Assembly (NCBI GenBank): GCA_001567105.1
Contig: LMZR01000049.1
Span: 1-64,000 of the forward strand
From: Chloroflexi bacterium OLB14
GTDB taxonomy: Bacteria > Chloroflexota > Anaerolineae > Anaerolineales > Villigracilaceae
Reading direction: 5' to 3'
Length of the DNA stretch: 64,000 nt
The notes beneath the pieces are model-generated. The model saw only the letters and a list, made by a program, of their open reading frames with translations. It ran no database searches and was not told where the DNA came from. Shown here one piece after another: positions 1 through 7,946 of this stretch. The position numbers and the translations under genes were made by a program. Each line of letters opens with the position of its first letter. The first letter of the stretch is position 1.

Positions 1-2
1 TT

Positions 3-107
3 GTGGTATTTATTTTCTTGAAAAAAATTAGCGGCAAATGGTATATCACAACATATCAAAATACTCAATCATCTTCATCTGATGACTGGCACAGTCCTTG
101 CTGGTAA
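3..107 (+). CDS. C-terminal end of an unidentified cassette gene (partial)
   Basis: An open frame enters from the left edge and runs 34 codons to a TAA at 105-107, ten bases before the first attC site. That is where the gene of an integron cassette should end. The visible residues begin VVFIFLKKISGKWYITTYQ and finish in a Ser/Asp/Trp-rich tail. I do not recognise a family from so short a piece. The call as coding rests on the open frame and on its position; the start lies outside the window. Confidence 0.45.
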   Translation: MVFIFLKKISGKWYITTYQNTQSSSSDDWHSPCW

Positions 108-116
108 AAAAAAAAC

Positions 117-246
117 GCCTAACAAAGCGTGCACCTGACGCTGGGGATTCTGCGGCAATCTCAAGCAGTTTCCTACGCCTTTTCATTTTTCTGTCTGGAC
201 GGCTTCGCCGTCCCCGCCCCAGCGCAGGTAACGCAAACCGTTGGGC
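117..246 (+). repeat. attC recombination site 1 of an integron cassette array
   Basis: The site opens with R'' GCCTAAC (117-123, consensus RYYYAAC) and closes with R' GTTGGGC (240-246, consensus GTTRRRY). Between them the inner arms CACCTGACGCTGGGG and CCCCAGCGCAGGT pair with a bulged base. The tip is a perfect hairpin, GGACGGC-TTC-GCCGTCC (197-213). Its length of about 130 bp resembles the long attC repeats of sedentary chromosomal integrons. Two further copies at 1214 and 2710 are close to identical over most of their length. Confidence 0.88.
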
Positions 247-276
247 TGTCCCTTTTCAAATTTGATTCGAGATTAA

Positions 277-1203
277 ATGACAGATAACATAAGAATTGCA
301 TTCACTGATTACACTGGTACGCGCCACGCTGATGTAACACTCAATCCAGCATTAACAGCCGCCGAAGTGATTGAGCGTCTAGTTACGCACGGATTTTTGC
401 CACCCTTAGAAAGCGGTCAAGTATACGCATTACAATTCAATTCAACTACAATACAGCCTAACCAAACGCTCAAATCGGTATCCATTCAAGACGGTGACAC
501 AATAATTGCAGGAATTATGACACGGGGTGGTGGCGGTGTATTTTTTCGCACATTTAGAGACATTCAATTAATAGAATCGGTTTTGAATAATGGCAAAGCC
601 ATAAAAGCATCAGATAAATATGTGTTATTTGCAGTTTTTTTATACACTGAATTAGACAAAAGTTTGGCAAGTTATATTCGCGAACATATAAGAGAGTTAC
701 ATGAAATGTCAAATGGTTGTTTATTCTTTGTTATAGAGAAGCCATCTCCAGAGTGGCAAAAAGATGTAAAGAACTATCTTGGCGACTTGGCAGGAGAATA
801 CTTTGACGCCTTATGGGCTAGACTTGGAACAGACAATTTCCAGCCTTACGATAAAACGATAGCGTATGACATTGGCAATAAATTGAAAATTACGTCAAGT
901 CAATTTCCTTGCGTTGTATTCTTCACAAGGCTAAATTCAAACCAAATAGCGCCTATTGAAATTAATAATTTTGTTGACATTAATGCAGACAACATTGAAG
1001 ATGAATATACGAGATTTTTCCGTAAGTTATTTTCATCGGCTAGTAAAGTTATGCAAACATCTCAAGAAAACGTGCGACTAAAAGAATTACTGAAGTTAAT
1101 GTATAAAGGTAACACAAAACAAAAAAACGTCCAACCTGACACTATTCAATTAACTTCGTCTGTGATTGAAGTAATAGGCACAATAATCAAAACTTTTTTT
1201 TAG
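277..1203 (+). CDS. Cassette protein with N-terminal ubiquitin-like domain, function unknown
   Basis: This 308-residue protein is the only gene of the cassette between attC 1 and attC 2. Residues 1-80 read as a beta-grasp, ubiquitin/YukD-like domain: strand IRIAFTDY, a turn, a second strand, a helix AAEVIERLVTHG, then LQFNSTTI and a final strand GDTIIAGIM. The domain ends at residues 83-87 in RGGGG, recalling the Gly-Gly ends of ubiquitin-like modifiers. Residues 90-260 are a mixed alpha/beta region I do not recognise, with strands KYVLFAVFLY, GCLFFVIEK and FPCVVFFT. A hydrophobic helix, SSVIEVIGTIIKTFF, forms the C-terminus. The start is the first ATG after the attC and no strong ribosome binding site is visible. 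Cassette genes often serve defence or stress functions, but nothing here proves that. Confidence 0.7.
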   Translation: MTDNIRIAFTDYTGTRHADVTLNPALTAAEVIERLVTHGFLPPLESGQVYALQFNSTTIQPNQTLKSVSIQDGDTIIAGIMTRGGGGVFFRTFRDIQLIESVLNNGKAIKASDKYVLFAVFLYTELDKSLASYIREHIRELHEMSNGCLFFVIEKPSPEWQKDVKNYLGDLAGEYFDALWARLGTDNFQPYDKTIAYDIGNKLKITSSQFPCVVFFTRLNSNQIAPIEINNFVDINADNIEDEYTRFFRKLFSSASKVMQTSQENVRLKELLKLMYKGNTKQKNVQPDTIQLTSSVIEVIGTIIKTFF

Positions 1204-1213
1204 AGTCAAAACA

Positions 1214-1342
1214 GCCCAACAAAGCGTGCACCTGACGCTGGGGATTCTGCGGCAATCTCAAGCAGTTTCCTACGCCTTAGCATTTTTCTGGTTGGACGGC
1301 TTCGCCGTCCTCGCCCAGCGCAGGTAACGCAAACCGTTAGCC
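1214..1342 (+). repeat. attC recombination site 2 of the integron cassette array
   Basis: R'' is GCCCAAC (1214-1220) and R' is GTTAGCC (1336-1342). R'' is the exact complement of GTTGGGC, the R' at 240-246. This is expected if the sequence 241-1336 was once a single circular cassette, because recombination cuts between G and TT of R'. The apical hairpin GGACGGC-TTC-GCCGTCC is conserved. The site starts 11 bases after the stop of the preceding gene. Confidence 0.88.
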
Positions 1343-1390
1343 CGTCCTCGCAAGATGAAATCGCAATAAAGAAATCAATAAGGGAAAAGT

Positions 1391-2690
1391 ATGAAATCAA
1401 AGATTGGCATTTTCTTTCTCGTAATAATTTTAGCCGCTTGTTCATCAAGTCCGTCTCTTCCATCAACTGCTATTCCGACAGATAAACTTTCGCCAATTCC
1501 TACTTCTACCTTTACTCCATCGCCATTACCCACAAACACATCTGCACCATCTCCTACAGTTACTCCTGTTCCATTGGGCGGTGGGCAATTACTTGTTGCT
1601 TTTTATGCGTCTGGCAGTTGTGGAGCGTGCATCATAATTGGAGATTTTTTTACGGGAGAGATTTTATTTAAAATACCCCTTTCAACAGATTATCAGGTTG
1701 GAAATATTTTCTGGTCACCCGATGGAAAAAATATTCTTTACTCAGACATCACCACATCTAGGATGAATGTTCTTTTGTTCAACTTGGAAACAAAGCAATC
1801 TAAAAAAGTTATCAGATTATCCGCCAAAAGGCGGCACGCCAGAACACGTAAATGCCCTGAAATACGTTAAGTGGTCATACGATAGTGAATATGTCATGTA
1901 TGATGTGCTTCTTGAAGATGGCAAACTTCAAACGTCCTATTTTGCTACAAGGGATGGAGTTTTTAATTCTTATGAAAGCGGATTTACTAACTGGTTTCCC
2001 GATAGCAGAACAATGTTTTCAATTTATGGCGGCAAAGATTCTTATAATGTTGAATCTAAAACATTTGCACCAGCATCCACAGGCGTATTAAGCAAGTTTA
2101 ATGCCGTACACGTTTTACCAAAGTTTATTATTTTGGAAAGAGAAAAAACAAAAGTTACAGCCATTCCCTTTCCTGCAAACTGGAATGACCCAGTTGCTTG
2201 GCAATACGACACTCTTAATTCACAAGTCGTTACTCTGGCTGAAATCTCGAAAGAAATAAAAAACGGGAAATTTAGCAGTATTTTTATTGCCGAACAAATT
2301 AGCGAGAACAAATTTGTTTTGATTGGGTCTATAACTATTTCAAATCAATTTTCCTATTTTATGAAATTGGTTGATTTAGAAAACTTGCCTGCCGAAATAA
2401 AACAAGATGACATTCTTCAAGAAACAGGAGACACGCCTCTTTTAGTCTCTCCCGATGGAAATTATTATCTAAAAGGTTTCTGTACTTTTATGGAAACTTG
2501 TAAAAATTACAACTCGAATTGGAAAAATGGAATTATCAGGGGCTGGGGATTTCAGGTTGTAAGTTTTGATGGTATTGAACAAGCACTCCCAGCCGATTTA
2601 TCTCAATTCAAGGGCGTGACAAAAGCGTATGTCAATGTTATTAATACGAGTGAAAGTCTACTTGATGGTGTCGCTTTTTATTGGAAGTAA
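1391..2690 (+). pseudogene. Cassette lipoprotein with WD/TolB-like repeats, one frameshift
   Basis: The reading starts with a type II signal peptide, MKSKIGIFFLVIILAAC, then a Thr/Pro/Ser linker typical of Anaerolineae lipoproteins. Beta-propeller-like repeats follow, for example NIFWSPDGKNILYSD and YVKWSYDSEYVMYD. The frame breaks at an A6 run (1802-1807): the first frame stops at 1870, while the homologous reading KKLSDYPPKGGTPEHV continues one frame over and ends at 2690. Removing one A restores a protein of about 433 residues. The gene lies alone between attC 2 and attC 3. It is probably an intact surface lipoprotein with a sequencing indel, but a real frameshift cannot be excluded. Its function is unknown. 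Confidence 0.7.
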
Positions 2691-2709
2691 TCCTTGAAAG
2701 CAAAAAGCG

Positions 2710-2840
2710 GGCTAACAAAGCGTGCACCTGACGTGTGGGATTCTGTGGCAATCTCAAGCAGTTTTCTACGCCTTATCATTTTTCTGGTTGGACGGCTTCG
2801 CCGTCCCCCACCCCAGCGCGGGTAACGCCCGCCGTTAGGC
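2710..2840 (+). repeat. attC recombination site 3, last recognisable site of the array
   Basis: R'' is GGCTAAC (2710-2716), the exact complement of GTTAGCC at the end of attC 2, so 1337-2834 forms one cassette. R' is GTTAGGC (2834-2840). The inner arms and the GGACGGC-TTC-GCCGTCC tip are kept, with a few substitutions such as CACCTGACGTGTGGG in the left arm. No further attC was found downstream, so this may be the right-hand end of the array. Confidence 0.87.
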
Positions 2841-2903
2841 GACTAAAAAATAGTCCTGAGTAGGAAACTTATATGGATTTGTTTTTGATAAGAGGAACTA
2901 ATA

Positions 2904-3686
2904 ATGTGTACCTGTTTTGTTTATAGAAAAGAAAAGATACTCATTGGAATGAATTTTGATAATGACAGAAAAGACTTCAAAGTATCAGGAGATCAAGGAC
3001 AAGATTTTCTTGTTTCGGTAAACGTAGGTAACGTATTTTTCCCTTCTTTTGGAATTAATAGGAATGGAATCTTTGTGAATGATTTAATGGTTGACTCGAA
3101 TGGGGCAGGGAAGTATAAACGGCAAAATGACAAACGCTGGGTAACAACCTCATTAATCAAATCTATCATGGAAATTCCTATGAATTTTGACGAAGTAAAA
3201 AATGTGTTACAGCGTGTAGAAATTGTGAATGCTCCCCATGCAAGTACACATAATCTGATTGTTGATCGATATGGCAACACTTGTGTGGTTGAACCAGGTA
3301 GAAAGAATATTTTCACGCAACCGTCCGATTCCAATTGGTACATCATGACAAATTTTCCCCTGTCAGATTACGACGAAATCGTTCCCTCAAATGCTTCAGG
3401 CAGTGGTTCAGATCGTTTTTTAGAAGTTTTCAATATGATGCCACGTTTAGGCAATCAGATGAGTGTGGAACAAGGGTTTGAGATACTAAAAAGCGTCAAA
3501 CAAGATGGCCCTGTATGGAAAACTGAATTATCATTAATTTATGACGGAACAAATCAGGAGTTATTTTATTGTCTGGATCAGAACTTCGATGCAATATTGA
3601 AATATGACTTTGGTTCACAAAAAACCATTTACAAAAGGTACTCAAGTTCAGAAATGGGGCAACCGCCTTGCCCTCCGAATACCTAA
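2904..3686 (+). CDS. Ntn-hydrolase, linear amide C-N hydrolase / acyltransferase family
   Basis: The 260-residue protein begins MCTCFVYR. Removing Met1 would expose Cys2 as the N-terminal nucleophile, as in the choloylglycine hydrolase and acyl-CoA:6-APA acyltransferase group. Supporting motifs are LIGMNFD (residues 12-18), GINRNGIFVNDLMVD, and a central STHNLIVDRYGNTCVVEPG, which matches the THxLxxDxxGxxxVxE pattern of the family. A GAGGA ribosome binding site lies 8 bases before the ATG. The substrate cannot be predicted. The gene sits just downstream of attC 3 but has no attC of its own, so it is either the last cassette with a lost site or the first gene beyond the array. The C-terminal tail after YKRYSSS looks unstructured. 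Confidence 0.8.
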   Translation: MCTCFVYRKEKILIGMNFDNDRKDFKVSGDQGQDFLVSVNVGNVFFPSFGINRNGIFVNDLMVDSNGAGKYKRQNDKRWVTTSLIKSIMEIPMNFDEVKNVLQRVEIVNAPHASTHNLIVDRYGNTCVVEPGRKNIFTQPSDSNWYIMTNFPLSDYDEIVPSNASGSGSDRFLEVFNMMPRLGNQMSVEQGFEILKSVKQDGPVWKTELSLIYDGTNQELFYCLDQNFDAILKYDFGSQKTIYKRYSSSEMGQPPCPPNT

Positions 3687-3759
3687 AGCCTTTGCCGTTG
3701 ACGCTCAATTCAATCCACAAGCAAGGCATGAACAGGCGCGTTAGTTTTGTCCCCAAAGG

Positions 3760-3930
3760 CATATAACGGTAAAGTTGGTTTTGAAATCATCAATAAATCT
3801 TTACCTTGCAGAAGATTTGCCCGAAGATGTACGCACCCGTGCTCTTTCGTAAAAAATAATCGATAAAGTAGAAAAATTATTATCACTATTAAATAAGTTT
3901 AATCAAGCAAATAAAAAAGAGAAGCCCTAA
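3760..3930 (+). pseudogene. Possible decayed open reading frame
   Basis: One frame reads VKLVLKSSINLYLAEDLPED, then VRTRALS, a TAA stop (3850-3852), and continues in the same frame as KIIDKVEKLLSLLNKF to a stop inside the terminator hairpin. The amphipathic run after the stop looks like real protein, so this may be the remnant of a small helical gene. There is no clear start and I assign no family. Confidence 0.2.
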
Positions 3931-3954
3931 CGAGTTTGTTAGGGCTTCTCTTTT
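3915..3954. terminator. Bidirectional intrinsic terminator
   Basis: The arms AAAAGAGAAGCCCTAAC (3915-3931) and GTTAGGGCTTCTCTTTT (3938-3954) form a perfect 17-bp stem with a 6-base loop and A/T tails on both sides. It serves the converging genes at 2904-3686 (+) and 3953-4966 (-) and overlaps the stop codon of the latter. Confidence 0.85.
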
Positions 3955-4966
3955 ACGAGATATGCAAAATTGATTTTTCAATTTTGTTACCAACCTTAAG
4001 AGTCCGCCGCCAAGTACTATTATCATTGAGTGAAATCCAACGGCGTTCCTCAGTTCGATAAAACCAATCTTTATCTTGCTGAAAGTGAACCAAAATCCCT
4101 GTCGCTTCCCAAATATTTAATATCTCATTGCTATGAGCATGAGTATCATCAAAGTCTGTAGTTGCTCGTTGTCCCATCTCACTATATAGTTCGTTTAACT
4201 CCAGTAACAACGCATTTATTTCGGGTGTTAGGTGACTTACTTTTAATCCTACCCGCTTAGCTTCTTCAAATAAAATTGGATACCCATGCGATGGGTATTT
4301 TGCATTCAAAGCATTAGCAATACGAACTTGTATTTTTTCATCCTTAATGTGATACGCTAACAACTCCTTACACAACATAATAGATAACGACTCAGCCCTA
4401 TCTACTGCACCAATAACGAGTGGGTGCACATGTTGAAACAATTGCTGATATGGATTCTCGCTTCTATCATCAGATTTTTGAGATTGCCATAATTTCACCA
4501 CCCTTGTCAATTCATCAAGCGATACGCTAACACGGTCGTTGTCTCGGTCAATTGGAGAAAGCGCATGAGTTAATGAAGTATCTACAGGTGTAAGGTACGC
4601 CATCGGTCCCATATAAATTTCATTGGCACCTAGGGCAATCATAGTGGCGGCTGAGGCGCACTCTAATGGAATAACAGCTACGACTTTTTGGCAATATTGT
4701 CGAAGCAAATTAACTAAACGCAAGGAAGCTTGCCCATTGCCACCGCTAGATTTAATGAACAGGTAAATTTTCTCTTGAACGCCAATCTTTTCAAGTAATT
4801 CAAATAAAGCCAACACATCATCATGGCAGACACTTCCGCGCGTATTATTAAAATATGTAATGAGTGCCCCCCCTAATTTTTTGCTTAAATCTTTAATAAT
4901 AGCTTGCGTTTTATCGAACAAAATAGGAGGTTGTTTTACTTTATTGTTTTTATGATTTGATTCCAT
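3953..4966 (-). CDS. SDH-proteinase / ClpP-like serine protease family protein
   Basis: The 337-residue protein has the crotonase/ClpP-fold core of the serine dehydrogenase proteinase (S49-like) family. SSGGNG at residues 73-78 matches the oxyanion glycine motif, and LECASAATMIALGA places the candidate nucleophile at Ser105. The following IYMGPMAYLTPVDTSL is typical of the family. No transmembrane segment or signal peptide is seen, so it should be cytoplasmic. The start is supported by AAAGGAG placed 8 bases before the ATG. The substrate is unknown. It ends on the bidirectional terminator and lies 23 bases downstream of the GH3 gene on the same strand, so the two may be co-transcribed. Confidence 0.75.
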   Translation of the reverse strand: MESNHKNNKVKQPPILFDKTQAIIKDLSKKLGGALITYFNNTRGSVCHDDVLALFELLEKIGVQEKIYLFIKSSGGNGQASLRLVNLLRQYCQKVVAVIPLECASAATMIALGANEIYMGPMAYLTPVDTSLTHALSPIDRDNDRVSVSLDELTRVVKLWQSQKSDDRSENPYQQLFQHVHPLVIGAVDRAESLSIMLCKELLAYHIKDEKIQVRIANALNAKYPSHGYPILFEEAKRVGLKVSHLTPEINALLLELNELYSEMGQRATTDFDDTHAHSNEILNIWEATGILVHFQQDKDWFYRTEERRWISLNDNSTWRRTLKVGNKIEKSILHIS

Positions 4967-4989
4967 TCAAAATCTCCTTTTATTTGTTA

Positions 4990-7728
4990 TTATCGAAAGC
5001 AAATATATTTGTCATTGATAATAACATTATTTTTTCCACGCGCCCAAAACCAGCCCCCAACAAAACCTAATGCTTGCCCAATGAGAGTGACAATGGTAAC
5101 GCCATTTAGGCTTGTAGTAATTAGCCAATTTGTAATGCCAAATATGCCAAATGCTAATATATTGTACGCTATGAAACCACCTAATAAAATGCCCAACGAT
5201 AAACGCAAAGCAAGGTTACGTTGCATAAATTGTGTAGCAATAAAAAACACAAAACCTGCAATTAACAAAGTCATAATCATTGAAACAGACCAAGCAGAAA
5301 AACGAGGGTATCCTTCTGTGGTGATGTAGGGGTCTTCTGCTTTTTCAACGACCACTTCTGGTGTAGGTTCAACAGATTGTGTTAAGACAGGTGTCACTAC
5401 GCTAACAGCAACTGAACCAGATTGAGAAACATCTAGTTGTACAACGTCAGAAATAAGAGCAGGCTCGCTAGTGACTCGAATTTCTAATAAACCTGGTCTA
5501 TCTAAACCAAATGAAGCTCGTGCTACGCCTTGTGCTGTCACCGCTGATACTTGTTGCACAATACCGCCGCCTTCACCTATCAAGTTCATAGAAAATTGCA
5601 CTACAGTTCCATCTGGTACGGTATTACCGTTCAGGTCTACAATTTCTCCTGTTCGTAATGCAATTGTGTCTCCAATTTTGAAGAGTGGCAACGAAGTTGG
5701 GGTCGGTTCGGGTGTAAATGTAGTATCAGGTACAGAAACAGGTTCAAGGTCAAGGAAGAGCGGGATAATTTGATTTGGGTCAGGTGCCATGACAGAAATC
5801 AAATCATAATTTATAGCAGGAATGGAAACAGGCGATGCACCTATGGGGGTCAATTCCTTAAATAGCAAACGCGCCGCCACATCTACAAATTGGGTTTGTT
5901 TACTATATAAAGCATAATAAGCAGTAAATTTTGAAAGTGCGGTGGTATCAAAATAATATGGCGCGCCAAATGAAAATAGGATGACATTTTTATTTAATAA
6001 TACTTCTGGGTGTTCACGTAAAAACCGATTGATAAGGGCGGGCTGTCCTTTAGAAGCATCTGCAATTGAAATTACAATCCAATCTGCTACCGAGAAGTCA
6101 TCTAACATAAATTGATTTTCATCGGGAGCATCTAATAAAGCTTGTAAATTTTCAAATGAGTAAGAAGATAATCGAAACTCTTCGATTTGATTGCCGCTCT
6201 GCACACCATATAATTTTAAGATAGCCATTTCTAGCGCATCCATACTTAATTGAGGTTGGGCTGGGCATTCTGCGCATTGTTTTGCGCTGACGGTATCTGT
6301 GATGAATGTTAACCTCTCGTTAGGTTGTGGTGGCTGAGGTAATACAGAGGCAAGGTCTTGTAGGTTTGGAGTAATTAATGTGGCTGAATTTTGGGCAACT
6401 GCAAAAGTAACATCTGTGCCTGTGCCAAATTCATTTAATAGCAGTGCTGGGCTAACTACTTTAGATAAAGTGAAATCATCATACAATCCTAATTTAGCAG
6501 TGAGGATGCGTGCTACTGAAATATCTACGCGTTGAGCAAAGGCGGCGTCTTCACGATATTTTTGTGCAAAAAAATCTAAGACTCGTGTGGTGGTTGTATA
6601 AATATCGGGTGCATCATCTGCCTTGATGTTACCTAAGTAGATAATATCATTGCCAGCCAAGAAAGCATCGCGTGCCGCTACGCGTGCCGAAAATTGATTG
6701 CCGCCCGAAGCATAAAAAGCACGTACAGAATTTACGCCAATATTATCGCTAATTAATAACCCACCTTCGTTATACCATGTTGAAAACTCAGGCAAAGTCA
6801 TAATTTGGTTTAATGCTTGCGGGTCAAAACTAATAGGTCTAGTAGTAGCGCGAATATTTCCCTGAAATCCTTGATACCGAATATGCGAAACCAATAAACC
6901 ATCTACTGCGCCGTTAGCCATCGTAGCAGAGCTTGTAACTGCCACAAAAGGAGCAAATTCAATTTGTTTCAATTGCTCTAAAGACTTTCTAACTGTAGAG
7001 ACTTCCACTTCTGGCAAGCGGTCTGCTCCACCTACGCCGGGGAAATGTTTAGCAATAACTAACAAGTTATTTTCGCTTCCTTCATGTAAGCCCTTAATAA
7101 AAGCCTTACCCATTTCACCCACCCAAAACGGGTCTCCACCAAAAACGCGTGTGCCTAAATCTTCACCTAGTGCCGAGGGACTCTCCAGCACATCCAACGA
7201 AGGTCCAAGATACAAATTAAATCCAAGTGCGGCTAATTCACGCCCACGAATTTTAGCAACTTGCTCAGCGTACGAAACATCCCAAGTGGCACCAATTGCC
7301 ATCTCGCTTGGCAAAGGCGTTAAGCCATTTAAGATTTGATCTGTTGGGTAGCCATCGCCTTCTTGAGCAACCCCAATCAACAAAGGTACATACACAGTTT
7401 CAGTTGAGGTGTTATTCCACTCCAATGTTTGCAAACTTGCAATCAGAGCATGAGTTTGTGTTAACGTATCTGCATTAGAGAAATTACCATTAGCGGCGCT
7501 CAAAACCACACCGCCTACATGATAGCGTTGAATTAAACTCGCAATTTGGGATTCTGTGCTAGTATCTAGCCCATTAAAAGAAACCAAAAACAACTGCCCT
7601 ACTTTTTCTTCAGGAGTCATTTTCGATAAAGCAATACTCACCGCCGCAGGTGGCGTGGGTGTTTGTGCATGCACAGGTGCAAACGACAATATAAAAACAA
7701 ATAAAAATAAAATTCTAATTTGGCGCAT
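4990..7728 (-). CDS. GH3-family glycosidase-like exported membrane protein
   Basis: This 912-residue protein starts with a signal peptide (MRQIRILFLFVFILSFAPVHA). A glycoside hydrolase family 3 barrel follows: MTPEEKVGQLFLVSF (residues 37-51), LGPSLDV, KHFPG (227-231) and LLISDNIGV, with the candidate nucleophile Asp328. A second alpha/beta domain covers roughly 440-660, an Ig-like segment about 690-770, and the C-terminus has three or so membrane helices (about 820-900). Family knowledge: NagZ-type enzymes carry a loop KHFPGHGxxxxDSH whose His acts as acid/base. Here the loop reads KHFPGVGGADRLPEVEVSTV, with no His, so the chemistry may differ or activity may be lost. A role in cell-wall glycan turnover is inferred. 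Confidence 0.82.
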   Translation of the reverse strand: MRQIRILFLFVFILSFAPVHAQTPTPPAAVSIALSKMTPEEKVGQLFLVSFNGLDTSTESQIASLIQRYHVGGVVLSAANGNFSNADTLTQTHALIASLQTLEWNNTSTETVYVPLLIGVAQEGDGYPTDQILNGLTPLPSEMAIGATWDVSYAEQVAKIRGRELAALGFNLYLGPSLDVLESPSALGEDLGTRVFGGDPFWVGEMGKAFIKGLHEGSENNLLVIAKHFPGVGGADRLPEVEVSTVRKSLEQLKQIEFAPFVAVTSSATMANGAVDGLLVSHIRYQGFQGNIRATTRPISFDPQALNQIMTLPEFSTWYNEGGLLISDNIGVNSVRAFYASGGNQFSARVAARDAFLAGNDIIYLGNIKADDAPDIYTTTTRVLDFFAQKYREDAAFAQRVDISVARILTAKLGLYDDFTLSKVVSPALLLNEFGTGTDVTFAVAQNSATLITPNLQDLASVLPQPPQPNERLTFITDTVSAKQCAECPAQPQLSMDALEMAILKLYGVQSGNQIEEFRLSSYSFENLQALLDAPDENQFMLDDFSVADWIVISIADASKGQPALINRFLREHPEVLLNKNVILFSFGAPYYFDTTALSKFTAYYALYSKQTQFVDVAARLLFKELTPIGASPVSIPAINYDLISVMAPDPNQIIPLFLDLEPVSVPDTTFTPEPTPTSLPLFKIGDTIALRTGEIVDLNGNTVPDGTVVQFSMNLIGEGGGIVQQVSAVTAQGVARASFGLDRPGLLEIRVTSEPALISDVVQLDVSQSGSVAVSVVTPVLTQSVEPTPEVVVEKAEDPYITTEGYPRFSAWSVSMIMTLLIAGFVFFIATQFMQRNLALRLSLGILLGGFIAYNILAFGIFGITNWLITTSLNGVTIVTLIGQALGFVGGWFWARGKNNVIINDKYICFR

Positions 7729-7946
7729 ATTTTTTAGATACAGAAATTACAGTTCATCACTGCCTGCCTTGATTATAACAATCCCACATGCCGAATTCTA
7801 ACCCACGCCTCTTTTTTAGTGGAGGCTTGTTTTTTGCACCTCTACCTTATATCTATCTGACAATTAATATCAGTTTCCCTATATAAACAAAATTGAAAGG
7901 GGAAGTGATGCACCCTTAGAGGCTGTTTTTTTACAACAGATCTGAT
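7729..7946. other. Intergenic gap, no gene seen
   Basis: The gap lies between two minus-strand genes. GCCTC-TTTTTTAGTG-GAGGC (about 7806-7825) followed by a T-rich tract could form a weak hairpin. I found no open frame with a start signal and no member of the repeat families seen elsewhere in the window. Confidence 0.4.

Noticed and set aside
3686..3780. Degenerate attC after the Ntn-hydrolase gene
   Set aside because: GCGTTAG and ATAACGG occur, but no RYYYAAC/GTTRRRY pair with complementary ends and no inner arms could be found.
3924..3943. CCCTAAC...GTTAGGG as a possible fourth attC
   Set aside because: It is a perfect 17-bp stem with a 6-base loop and poly-A/T flanks, far shorter than any attC and without bulged bases. 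It is a terminator.
4990..7728. Plus-strand open frames opposite the GH3 gene (for example 5009-5329, 7151-7339)
   Set aside because: They have Pro/Ser/Asn-rich, low-complexity translations without start signals, as expected from the antisense of a real gene. The same was seen opposite uvrA, ABC-F, ALDH and others.
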